Shown in pieces: positions 43,774 to 55,186 of a stretch of DNA of 64,000 nt (the stretch's first letter is position 1; the number at the start of each line of letters is the position of its first letter). The stretch spans positions 73,699-137,698 of the forward strand of contig CAJJDP010000110.1 of assembly GCA_905182995.1 (NCBI GenBank), in the 5' to 3' direction. The translations under genes were made by a program, and so were the position numbers. The stretch is from Paramecium octaurelia. Its lineage: Eukaryota > Ciliophora > Oligohymenophorea > Peniculida > Parameciidae. The notes beneath the pieces are model-generated. The model worked only from the letters and a program-made list of their open reading frames with translations, made no database searches and was not told the DNA's origin.

Positions 43774-46466
43774 ATGAATTATCAATTGTCACAGGCTGAA
43801 AATGAACAAGGTGACATATGTATTGAGTCATAATTTGATGAATATAAAAAACACTTTCAATTGGATTGCTATGCTCTGGAAGACAAATCACAATTTTACA
43901 ACTTAAACATGAATGAACCACTAGACATGAAATCTCCTTCTGAAACTGTATATTTAATAATGAATCTTAGATTCAAGAGTTCATATTCACTGACGAAAAA
44001 TTGGAAGCACAAGGAAAAGGATTAATTAGTACTTCGTTAAATTAACATAAATTAATCAATATTAAGCTACTTGATTTATCTAAATGCAAACTCCATTAAA
44101 TACCAGAAGATGTTAAGTAAAATAAATAAATAATGTAGATAAATGATCAATTTGTAAAAAGTGTATTTGAGTTAGAATATGTTGATAACATTGCCTCAAT
44201 TTTTGGAATCCTTATCATTCTTAGAGGTGTTAGATTTATCTTACAATTAAATACAAATTTACAATATCCATCTGAAACGCTTAACGTAACTAAATCTTGC
44301 ATGCAATTATATTAAATAACCATATTTTGGGAATCTGGATGTACTTTGTATTTAGATGAATCCAATCACTTAACTGCCTCAACAATTTCATAAAGCCTTG
44401 AGAAATTTGAATCAATTAGAATTTGATTGGTTTAAGTATTGCAAACCTCCTTTGCCATAGAAACTAAACTTTACAAAATACCCTTAGGTTTAAGAGAAAC
44501 TAATAAATTCACTCTCGAAATAACCTTTGAGTTTCTAGGAATTCATCCAGGTGTTAAGTCAGAATTAATAGAACTTTAGTAGTACTAACTACAAAGAGAG
44601 GAACTTGTTTTGTTAAGCAGGCACCAATGATGAAATAGGGGTGTTGTATTGCTTAAATTTGATCATACCTTAGGATATCAACAAAACTGATTTCGATCAT
44701 TATACACCTTTGTCAGTTTGTTATACGGAAGGCAAAATGAGGTTAGTTTTCATAATAATAAAGATCAGTGAGCATATTAAAGGCTTTTGGCGGTAGATTT
44801 TCATTGAATAGCATTCATTGCATGAGTCAAAGAGCTGATGTGTAGAATTTAAAATTTCTATTAGGAATAAAGGAAGATGTACACTTTTCATTAAGAGTGT
44901 CTAAAATTTTACATCCAATCAACTAAGAATCCTTTGTGATGTTAAGAAATATTGATGGAAATACTCCATTGCATTAATTAATGATGAATTTCGATAAGCA
45001 TGAATTTAGTTCAGAATTCGCCCTGATTCTATTGTTGTTTGGAGCAGATCCAAATGCCGAAAATTATGAAGGTTTCACTCCTTTGGAGATGGCTATCAAG
45101 AAACAATAAATCAAAGGACTTAAATTTGGAAATGATTTCAATATGTCAAATAATGTAGACTATTTGAATAACAGAGTTTTTGATTTTTCCCATTAATCAA
45201 CTATCACAGGCAATGGTATCTGTCATACAGCTGCGATAGTTGGAAATCTTGAAATCCTAGAGTTTCTGATTTCAGTTAATGCTGACTACTTTTCTATTAG
45301 TAAATCAAACAGATTACCTAGAAGTTTGGCTATTCAAAGTTTAGTAGCTTTAAAGAATATTCGAAAGTTAGAAAAAAGATATATTTTAAATAATGTGATT
45401 AGAGAGAAATCTCTCCTAGAATAATAAGAAAAGTATTATTTAAAAGATTAATTAGAAATGTATATTAAATGAGACATTAAATTGAAAAGAATATGGTTTA
45501 AAGACATCATAACATGATATAGAAATATGTAGACTAAGGGGAAATTGATGATTCATAATCTATGGAAAGCTATAATGATTTTAGTCTTCAAGTGGGAAGT
45601 GAATGCTCAGTTAGAGAGACAGTTGCAGAATCTACTCCCATATTTAAGAAATAATAAAATCTCTAAAAAGAATCAATATCTACTGTGTAATAGAACATTT
45701 AATAATTATTAACAATTGAATTTTCTGATCATTAACCTGACATTTTAAAATTGTTAAGAAATGGTAACATTGACACAGCAATAAAAAAATTGGAGAATAT
45801 ATTGCAATATGAACTAATTAGTGTATCTGAGAGACTCAAATATAAAAATCAATTATCTTTGTTAAAGTTAAAATTCAAATAAAAAAATGTTGAATTAAAA
45901 TCAAGAATTGGTAAGGATGTATAATTACTATTAAATGAATATTAATTTAAGTCATTAAAAGCAGACCTGAGAAGTAAATCATATCTGTATCATTAGATAA
46001 GTACTTCAAAAATGTCCAAAGCATATTAAATTCCTAAAATGAAAAGGAAATTTCTAAAGCATTAAATATAGTCTCCAGACAATAAATTATATGTTCTTCT
46101 TTCAACTTAAATAGGGATCTATTAGTTTAAGATCTGTCTCTGATATCTGATCTTAGAACTAAGCTAAGTGCAAATCTAGTTTATGATATAAATAACTATG
46201 CAACTCACTTATTTACTTCGTAAAATTAACTATATCTGTGGCTCTATAGTTGCTTTTCAAAAAAAGAAAAAATCTTAGTGAAAACTAGCTTTTTTAATCT
46301 ATAAAATTATGAATATCTTTAATAGATGAAATTTAAAAAGAGAAGAGTTATCGTTGGAAAACCAGATGATTTGGCAATTGACAAAGACATTTCAGATTTA
46401 GATTCTGTTCCAATCAACTAAATCATCAGTAATAATAATCTGTTTTGTAACACTAAAAGAAATTGA
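43774..46466 (+). CDS. Leucine-rich repeat plus ankyrin repeat protein, about 850 aa
   Basis: LRRs from about residue 85: LLDLSKCKLHQIPED, INLQKVYLSQNMLITLPQFL, FLEVLDLSYNQI, QLNLACNYI, ITQLPQQFHKALRNLNQLEF. Ankyrin-like repeats follow (DGNTPLHQLMMNF, ALILLLFGADPNAENYEGFT, GNGICHTAAIVGNLEILEFL). A long Gln/Lys-rich helical tail ends at TGA 46464-46466. About six introns of 22-28 nt give 2,553 bases; one at 44742-44763 ends AAG and is fixed by the ankyrin frame. The last part (46090-46160) allows more than one splice choice. Paralogue of the gene at 56825-58944. Both repeat types bind proteins; function unknown. No kinase or nucleotide-binding domain joins them. Confidence 0.72.
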
Positions 46467-46555
46467 AGCTACAATTATTTTATATTCATTATAAAGCTAA
46501 TAATCTTTTCAAAATTTAGATCAAAAACCGAATTTTAATTAATATTGAGAAAAAA

Positions 46556-47371
46556 ATGCCCTTTATATTTAATTTACAATATTTTCATACTTTTGAATAT
46601 CCAAATGTATGAAAATGGCGTTCCAGGTATACTTTTTCTAACTAGTATTATTATAAAATATTCATCGATCAAGGTTTCTCTATGTTAAGAATATCAAATT
46701 CACTCAAAAGAATTAAAAACTTAAATCAGTTAAAAAAGTAATCTTTCTTAACAAATTCAAATTTGATTCTTAGCTATGTAAATTGGTGTATAATGTTGAT
46801 GGTATGACAGATGTTTAAGATGCCATAAGGGTTATAATATTAAAAAAGGATAATCTAATATCTTGATTACACAATTATACGAAAAGTCAAATTTGAATTA
46901 AAGTGATGTTTCTATTTAGGTTTTGAACATAGTTAATTGATATTGTAATTCTGTCAATGATAATGAAGCGAATTTATTTACTTTGATTGTAAAGATAAAT
47001 AATGAGTATTATTTGACAGAGATTTAAAATAATATTATATCTCCCTTTTTAATTGAGTGTTAAGTTCCAATAATGTTTACTGAAATTGAATAAAATCAAT
47101 GGTCATCATTTGTAGATCATAGATATACCTTTTTTTATAAATATCTAGTAAATTTTGTATTAGCATCAAATAATTTGCTGATTATAAATTACGTCAGCTT
47201 AATAGATAGTAGGTTATTGGTATGTAAATCTTCTTAATTGGGCAATTCTAAAGCGAATATATTGTTTAAATAACATTCCCTGTGTCAGAAGTGGTAAATT
47301 TGAACTTTGGGTTGATAAATGATTATAATGATATTTGGGCTGATAAACTACAATTATTTTAATAATAATGA
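46556..47371 (+). CDS. Hypothetical gene with unresolved exons
   Basis: Several coherent segments lie on this strand: MAFQVYFFQLVLLQNIHRSR from ATG 46615 (a 20-nt intron could add exon MPFIFNLQYFHTFEYPN from 46556), a middle part NEANLFTLIVKINNEYYLTE...FVDHRYTFFYKY, and an end part QSEYIVQITFPVSEVVNLNF...IWADKLQLFQ. A 20-nt GTC...GTAG intron joins the last two. I could not join the first to the middle. Read this way, its TGA (47369-47371) overlaps the next gene's ATG. It may be a beta-rich trafficking protein, but this is only an impression. Confidence 0.4.
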
Positions 47372-48695
47372 TTAAGAGATTCAAGAAACTCTTTCAGGGT
47401 TAAAGTGAGTTCCAATCATTTCTTACAAAATCTAGTCTTACAAAGGATAACTATGTTTACAAACAAGAGGATGTGGAAATTTTAATACCATACCTAACAG
47501 AAGATTAAAATATAATCGAATTTTTTTAGGTGTATTAAGAGGAAAGCTGTCAACTTTATACAATAAAAATGAAAATGCTTATAACTATTCATCAGATGCT
47601 TAACATCAGCGATGAATTTGCATCATATTTCACTAAAATTAATTTTGCCTATTTTAATAAGTATGAATGATTGAATTATAGCAGGCCTTCCCATAAACCA
47701 GAAACATTTGTATTTAAGCAAGTAACAAATGAGGTATGGTTGCTGGAAAACCTTTAGATTCCATTTCTGCAGTATTTGTAAAAATTGGCATTGAATGTAC
47801 AAGAGATCAAAAGTTATCGAAATCACCATTTCAGAAAACCTATTCATTAATCAAAGTAAAACGTCGTATTTTATTTAAGTCTTGTAGTAGAATGCTTTAA
47901 ATTGCAAAACCTAGTAAATTAAGGTTTATCTCTAGTGCCCTAACTGAAAACATCGCTATCAAATTTCCCTCATGATTTTCTCTTAAAGAAATTGGCTAGC
48001 AATCTCTATTGTGAATTGAGACAATTTTAAAGACAGCTGATTAATTCTCTTTCTGCTTTATTGGATACCAACTCTAGGGCCTCAAATATTGAGATATTTG
48101 AGTTCTTCAGAGAAGTAAGATCTCTCTCTCACAATTCACATAGGTGCAAATTATAGAGAAGAAGACCATGTCATATTACATGTTACACAAGTTGTTTGAT
48201 CCAGGAAGAAAGTTGATGCCTCCTTTGTAATTGAAAATCGATCTAAAAAGCGCAAAGCATCTTGAATAGTAAGCTTTAAATGAGCAATTAAAGATTAATT
48301 AGCAAAAGTAAATGAGAAGTCAACGGAATTCCAGATCGAATAGTTTAGATCAGCAATAACGAGTTTCTTAAGGTTTTATTAGTTAAAGGGAACGCCGCTT
48401 CATGATGTACAGTAGAACAAAGAAACAAGACACGATTTAGGAAGATATTGAAATGCCCACTGAAGAATAATAGCCTTCAGAGAAAAAGAAGATAACGTAG
48501 ATGATGGATAATTAAGTCAATGACATTCCTAAATAGTTTGATAATTTGGAAAATGATAATAGCGACATTCAAAAGAAGGAGAGTAGTGATGAGAGCGAAA
48601 TCAATGAGAGAAATAGTTAGAAGGAAACTAATGACATTGTTAAAAATTAAGAAAGTACTAGTCAAGCAGATTAAGATGAAAATTAATATATTTGA
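47368..48695 (+). CDS. ANTH/AP180-like protein, 425 aa
   Basis: N-terminal 250 residues are helical: KSSLTKDNYVYKQEDVEIL, EESCQLYTIKMKMLITIHQM, LNISDEFASYFTKINFAYFN. This resembles the second to fourth helices of ANTH domains, which bind phosphoinositides and clathrin coats, but the basic lipid motif is not certain. The tail (from about residue 300) is polar, with Arg/Ser then acidic clusters. Two introns, 21 nt and 29 nt, both ending TAG, leave 1,278 bases. ENTH-type or unrelated helical solenoids are alternatives. Ends at TGA 48693-48695. Confidence 0.45.
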
Positions 48696-48730
48696 TTAAT
48701 AATAAACTTGCTTTTTATTTATAATTTTTA

Positions 48731-51113
48731 ATGAGTGCAGCAGAAGAAATAGAAAGATGTTTAGCATAGGCAATTCAATAAAGAACTGCAACAGAAATCA
48801 TAGCCACTATGGGTACAAAAGTATTGACCCTTTAAAATTTTTAATAATTGATAAAAAAAAATAACAAGAACATTATCAATAAAGAAGTGGAGGAATATTA
48901 TTTTAAAATATTAACAGATTTTGATAGCAGGGTAGGAATTACATAAGAAATATTTGAGAAGATGGTTGAGAATTTACCTAAACCAAAAAGACGTTAAGAT
49001 GTTGTCATGAGTTTAATTGAAGGAATACAATCAAAAAAAGTACCTTTGGAAAGAATTTTCAAATTTTTTGATTATGATGGAGATGGAAAAATGCCGCTAA
49101 ACGAAATGAAAGAGCTCTTGGAGTATTTATACCCTGATATTACTGAAGAAGATATCAAGATATTAATGAAAAATAATAATGAAGTCTAATTCTCATTCGA
49201 AAATATTAAGACCCTATTATCATTTGAATAAAATATGAATGCTGAAATTGTTATAGTAAAGGATGAGAATGGAATTAGTGATAGTGAGGATGACGATGAG
49301 TATTATGATGAATTTGGAATGTTTAAGGGAAATCAGGAAGAATATTTTGATGAATACTGCATTAGTGAAGATTCACCATTTTATGAACCATTTATGAACT
49401 TCAAAAGTCAATACTATAAATTGAAAGAAAATAAAACTATATTTGTAGATCCAGATTTCAAACCTGATGAAACAAGTCTAGGAAATGTTGGAGACAATTT
49501 TGCATGGAAAAGACTGACTGAAATTTGGAAAAATGCTTAAATCTTTTAAAAGGATTTATATCACTCAAATAGCGAATTAGGAGTACATTCCTTAGTTTCT
49601 CCGAGAGACATTAAATAAGGATCACTTGGAGATTGCTATTTTCTATCGTCTTTGGGGTCGATTGCCAGTAAATAGTATAATTTATATCTTAATTCATAGT
49701 CCTGATAAGATTTTTGAATTGTTTTAGACTCCTATTCTAAATCCGTATAATTTTTATGGTGTTTGGCTTTGCATTTAGGGAATTTGGAAATTGGTTACTT
49801 TAGATGATTATGTACCTGTCTTTAATGATCAACCAGCATTTAGTGGAAGTGATACTCAGGAAATGTGGGTTATTTTACTAGAAAAAGCATGGGCTAAAAT
49901 ATTTGGAAGTTATGGGAATATTATAAGTGGTGATCCCAGAGAAGTTATAGCAAGCATTACTGGAGGACCGACTTGGTGTATCAGTAGTGATGAAAGCACT
50001 TTTATTGATAAGTTGAAATAGATAATGAATTCATATCAAAATTACATCGTATGTGCAGGAACCTATTCTGATAAACCAGAATCTGAGACCTTTGGATTAG
50101 TGCGAAATCATGCTTACTCGGTGTTGAACTTTAGAACTATCAAATTGCCAAGCAAGGAAGAAGTTTAACTAATTTAATTGAAAAATCCCTATGGAAATGA
50201 TCAAGAATGGAATGGAGACTGGAGTGATAAAAGTGATCTTTGGACTTAAGAATTAAAAGATAATGTGTTATAATCTTAAGAGGAAGATGGCATATTCTTT
50301 ATGTGTGTTGAAGATTTCAGAAAGCATTTTGAAAATGTGTTTATAGGATTCTGCAATCCTTATTTTAAATTTTCCTAAATCACAATTTAATGCTAGAAGA
50401 AGAAATCTTCATATATTTTATTAAATATTAAAAAGGATGGAGAATATTATTTTTCCGCCTATTAGAAGTCATAAAGAATGTTTAGACAATAATCAAAAGA
50501 TCTATAAGTATAATATGACTATTCAGAAATGCGCTTGATATTATCTAAGATGAACAAGAACAATTCCATTCAACCTTTAACATACAAGACAGAAACAGAT
50601 ATGAGCTTCAATATCTATGGAAGATTGTAGAAAGGACAGTATATACTGTAACTTAAAGTATATTGGGTAATGGAGGGATGGGATTAAAGTGATGTTCCTT
50701 TGGTTTCATATGGAGAAGACACAACTGAAATGAAATTTTGTTAGAAAATATCAAATTTCCAACAAGCCTCTATTTTATTTGAAGCCAAGGAAAAAAGAGC
50801 TGAAGCCAAACCACTTAATCCTTCCCATCCTGAGCTTGTTGCATTGAAGAATAAGTCATAAGCATATAAGTAAACTGTATAATTATTAATTAGTTATCCT
50901 TATCTTTATTACTAAAATTTATCAAAAGAAAAGACTTTTAGTTTTGAGATGGTATTTGAGGGGGATATCAAATTAAAGAAACCTCATAGTGGCAATCAAG
51001 TGGATATTGAACTTAAGCCAGGTTAAGATAAATTGATAGTCTATAAATTTATGACCAAGGGAGCAAAAATGAAATATCAAATACACAAGTTCAAATGTAG
51101 AAGTGCATCATGA
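48731..51113 (+). CDS. Calpain-family cysteine protease with N-terminal EF-hand, 785 aa
   Basis: Ca-dependent cytoplasmic protease. The catalytic domain starts about residue 235 (FVDPDFKPDETSLGN) and shows QGSLGDCYFLSSLGSIAS with Cys302, RNHAYSV with His452 and LKNPYGN with Asn477, so the triad is complete. A 25-nt intron (GTATAA...CATAG) lies just after the Cys motif. C-terminal to it are beta-rich segments like calpain domain III/C2L (FRQQSKDLQVQYDYSEMRLI, FSFEMVFEGDIKLKKP). The N-terminus carries an EF-hand loop, DYDGDGKMPLNE (residues 114-125), with all chelating positions filled, plus a degenerate one before it, and an acidic linker. Classical calpains have EF-hands at the C-terminus, so the order here is reversed. 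Ends at TGA 51111-51113. Confidence 0.87.
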
Positions 51114-51190
51114 ATTATTTAGAATAAATATCGATACGAATATCAAACTTATTAGGTTATCAGATTAAAATTATGTTGATATTTATTTTA

Positions 51191-51949
51191 ATGAAATAAT
51201 TGTCTTAACCTTCTTAATTGTTTAAAGCAAAACAAAAAAGTGAACCCTCACTCTTGCCTAATATAGATATTCTAAAAGAAAATGTTAAATCAAGTTTTGC
51301 CCTTGGACATCTCAGAGGTTTACTAACTTATAAGCAACGAGAATTACCCAAAACTGATATTCAAGTAAGACGGGATCAAACATTTGGGAAAGCGAACAAA
51401 AAGTCAAAGAATAAAAGGCTAACCTTTTTAAAATTCGGATTTAGAACACATGAAAAAAAGAATAATTACTATCTCCAACCTCTGATTAAGAAGGTGAAGG
51501 ATGCATTCGGAGAAGTTGCTAATGACGGTTCAATGGGAGTTGTAGATTTATGGAGCGATAGAAATGTAAATAGATTAATGGATGCAATTTAAATGACTAG
51601 AGATAATTTAATAGTGAGAAAATTGGGTAAAGAACTCAATGAGGCTGAACATTTTCTACTGATAAGGATGGAAGAGAAGAAAATGAGAGACAGGATCTTC
51701 ATGGAATCATTAAAATTGCAATTCCAAGAGACTGACACATTCTCACTCAAGTTTTAGTTATCTGATAAAGACAAGAAGATTGTACAGAGAGTTGCCTAGC
51801 CTACAATATCAAGTAATCTTAGATACAATAATCCGAATGAGAACATTTAGACGATAGTGGAAAGTATTGATCAATTGCATCAGGAGAATTTGGAAATTTA
51901 TACTGATCTGTACAAATAGATAAAATCGATTCAGAAGCACATAAAGTGA
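51191..51949 (+). CDS. Hypothetical basic protein, 252 aa
   Basis: Intronless, 253 codons, MKQLSQPSQLFKAKQKSEPS to TGA 51947-51949. The N-terminal half is basic (RRDQTFGKANKKSKNKRLTF); the C-terminal half is helical and charged (NLIVRKLGKELNEAEHFLLI). No recognisable domain. 77 bp after the calpain stop. Confidence 0.6.
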
Positions 51950-52164
51950 TTGAATTGTTGTTCAAAGAGCATTTCAAATCCTATGACTTATATATCTGTC
52001 TAATTTACGTTATTTTTATATTTAAGACTTTATAATAAAGGATGAAACAAAGAATAAGCAATTTTGATTGATAATATTAAATAAAAGATAATTTTGCTTA
52101 TTTCTTACATCAGACAATGTATATATGCAATCAACATTATTTATACGTTCAGACTATACGAATG
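51950..52164. other. AT-rich spacer between convergent genes
   Basis: No gene seen. Confidence 0.4.
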
Positions 52165-53315
52165 TCAAAAAGATAGTAGTCTATTTAGATAGTTGTTTTC
52201 GTTTTTATAGATTCTGTCATGTTCTCGTTTTATTTAGTATAATTTTTACTTCAGATCAGTCTTACAATTGTCAATCTTTTTTGCATTCTCTTCACAAAAC
52301 CATTTGGCATCTTGAAGTCTAATTTGAAATTGTTCTTTGAGGTCTTCTTCTGGCTCTGTTTTGAATATTCTTTTCTCAAATTATAAAATTGCTTCATTTT
52401 AGGATTTCAATTATTTAAATGCTGCGTCTCTGTATTTCTGTTCATGTAATTGTCTTTTGAATGATGTCTCAGCTTTCTTTATTTTATCCTGCATAGATGG
52501 TTCCTTCTTCTCCAGCATATGTTCTCGAATAACAACCCAATCGTCACTACTTTGATATGGTTGCAATTTAGTTTTGAGTTTCCATCCAACTCCATTAGGT
52601 TCTAATTCCTAATTGGATTGGATTCTCTAATATTTCTTTAACAATTATTCCATGTATTATTTTAGTTGATGAGGAGCCAACTTATCCTTCATTTAAAAGA
52701 GTAGTCGTGTTTCCTTGATCTCTTAATTAGATCTATTCATCCTCTTCATTGAATCTTTGCTGTTGATCAAACAAAATTTACAATAATCAGGTAATTCTGA
52801 GTCTTATTGCATTTTAATGAGTTCTTCTTTAATTTCTATGTATTTATTGTCTGTTTGCCATCGAGTGATATTGAGTTCTGAAGGGTTATCTATTTTTTTG
52901 AGTAAGGCTTAAATTTCGTGATTACGTTATTTATCCTCATTTTTGATTCTCGAAATACTAGATACAATGTCCTCGCAAGTGTGACTGACCTCATTGATAA
53001 TGTTGGAAAATTGAGAGTTCACAAAGCGAGTGCGAAATGTGTCAGAGTGTTCTTAAAATTTAGCTTCTAATGACTTATAAGGTCTGAGCTTTTTTTTGAC
53101 TGTAATCTCTCGACTCCTTCCTTTTATGATATTACATTTATTTTCTATTCCATCTTTAAGTTTTTTAAAAGATCTCAAACGATATTCACCCTTTTTCTTA
53201 AAATACTCGGCATCCTAATATTATTATTACATTTAATTAATACGATAATATATTTACTTGATTTCTAGAATAGTTATTTTGTTAAATGCTGTGAGGGTGT
53301 TTGAACAAAGAACAT
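52165..53315 (-). CDS. Coiled-coil protein, 373 aa
   Basis: Starts MFFVQTPSQHLTKQLFQKSS at 53313-53315; a 29-nt intron (GTATTA...TTAG) joins it to DAEYFKKKGEYRLRSFKKLK. Ends at TGA 52165-52167. The whole protein is helical and rich in Lys, Glu and Gln, with a CKFCL pair in the middle. It lies in a run of four minus-strand genes (53354, 53779 and 55187), one of which is SSNA1-like, so a ciliary or basal-body role is possible. No family recognised. Confidence 0.62.
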
Positions 53316-53353
53316 GCTATTGAGATTTAGATATTTGATAATGTATATTAAAT

Positions 53354-53737
53354 TCAAATTTCTTATTTAATTTTGAACCGATCTTTAATAAACTGAGTCT
53401 CTTTTTCTAGATTGGCAGCTAATCTGTTGGATGTTTCAACAATCTATTCAATTTTAAGTTAATAAATTTACTCGATGATATGTGAGGTCTGTCTCTTCTA
53501 TCATCTTTTTGTAATTAGCTAACTTAGATTCTTTGTCTTTCAAGATGGCCACTCTTAGATCGAGCTCCATTTGCATCTTACGAATTTGTGCATCGAATGC
53601 TTAGAAATCTGTTTTCTCCTTCTGATATTCTTGGAGGAGTTCATCTCGTTCTCTTTTCATGTTTTCGATGGCTTTAATGTCATAGGGAGAAGACTCATAC
53701 CATTTTGAAGGTTCTAAAAAGCTAATTCATCATCCAT
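53354..53737 (-). CDS. SSNA1/NA14 (DIP13)-like microtubule protein, 108 aa
   Basis: SSNA1 is a small fibre-forming coiled coil at centrioles, basal bodies and cilia. The protein is almost entirely helical and follows the family: LQNAIENMKRERDELLQEYQ, AQIRKMQMELDLRVAILKDK, and IEETDLTYHRIVETSNRLAA, the last aligning with the conserved I-x-E-T-x-x-x-Y-x-[KR]-I-[LV]-E-[ST]-S segment. Length is close to the 105-120 aa usual for the family. Two introns: 29 nt ending AAG after MDDELAFQNLQN and 28 nt ending TAG. Ends at TGA 53354-53356. Other short coiled coils are possible, but the order of conserved residues supports SSNA1. Confidence 0.7.
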
Positions 53738-53778
53738 AAGAAAAAACAAAAATTAAATTAAACAAAATTAGAGTAAAG

Positions 53779-55146
53779 TCATTATAATAATTCTTAGTAA
53801 TTCCTATCTAATCTCTGGGACCAATCGCTATTATTTTTGAAGGCTTAGGATATTTGTTTGGCCTTCAAAATGCCTTTTTGTGCCAATTCTGAATTGCATT
53901 CCAAAGCCTACATAATTCCCCAGTTCATGAGTATTTGTGCTGCCTTAAGGGTTTCCTGTTTGCCACATTAAAATGCATTGTGGAAGTATTTCTGGGCTTA
54001 TTTGTAATCGTTGGTGTTGGCATACAAGATTCCGAGCAAATTGTATATGGGGGACAATTGTGGTTTCAATTCTTAGTTGGTGCCATAGGATTCTTTGTTG
54101 TTTTTGGCTTCGTGGATTTGAAGAGATTGTTCAGCAAATTAAAATGCCGCATCAAAATCCTTACGGAGATATGCTAATTCAGCTAAGATGAAATATGTAT
54201 CAGCAATACGTTCATCCTCTTCTGGGAGATAATCTCTATATATAGCTAAGCTTTCATAACACAATTTACTGGCAGCATCGGGATTTTCTTAAATTATTGC
54301 ACATAATTACTCATCCATCCATTCAATCTAGACAACAAAGTCAGTACATACGCAATGTCAAGACGCCAATTAAGTTATTCGTAATGTAATAATGCATCAT
54401 AATAGTATTGTTGAGATTTCTAAAAGTTTTTTGAAATGAAACAAGCTTTACCTGCTTCTATTAAAAGTTTACCCCTAAAAGTTGGTTCATTGATGATAAA
54501 CTTAGTTAAACAATTTTCATAATACAGAATTGCATGTTAATAATTACCTTGTGCTTTCATCGCATTTCCTAAGATATATAAACAACGCAATGCCAACACT
54601 ATGTATTTGTGCGTGAATTCTTTCTTGTTGACGTTCTTGATGAATAAGAGTCTGATTTGTTCGAATAATGCCTTGAGAGCTATTACTACACTGGAGGAAT
54701 TTTCACAATTCAAACTTCGCTCTACAGAGTCAAGGTTATTATTGATGTAATCAATATTCCAAGGTTCTTCATCACTGTAGAAGGATTGATGAGAAAATTC
54801 GGATTCACTGCGAGATTGCTAATGCTAATTTAATTAGGTCAGCGTATTGAGGGGTCCCTAAATCTACTTAGAAAAAGATTGATCAAGCAAAGCAGCGTTC
54901 TCTCGCTCGGGATTAGTGATTAGCCCATCTAGTTCAGTTCTACCAGTGATGGGAACTAATTGTTTTTCGTCTCGAGACATTCTGTCTATCTATTTTGACA
55001 TTGTGAGGCCTTACTTCACTACTAAGTGTCTTCAGCTCTACGATATGTCCTGATAATACTTTTTCCCTTATCTTGAGTAATACATCCTTCAATTGTTCAT
55101 CTCTCAACAAGGTCTCTCTATCTACTCTTTCGAATATACGAGACAT
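53779..55146 (-). CDS. TPR-repeat protein, 440 aa
   Basis: Starts MSRIFERVDRETLLRDEQLK at 55144-55146 and ends at TGA 53779-53781. From about residue 155 it consists of TPR-like helical pairs: LRCLYILGNAMKAQGNYQHA, AGKACFISKNFQKSQQYYYD, LAELAYLRKDFDAAFQFAEQ, IYNLLGILYANTNDYKQAQK. Introns: 25 nt (GTAAGG...ATAG) and 20 nt (GTACTG...CTAG). The N-terminus is charged and Ser/Gln-rich. Protein-binding scaffold by family; partner unknown. 41 bp from the SSNA1-like gene. Confidence 0.75.
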
Positions 55147-55186
55147 TCAATAAATTAAATTTAATATCTATAAATTTGTATTTTCA

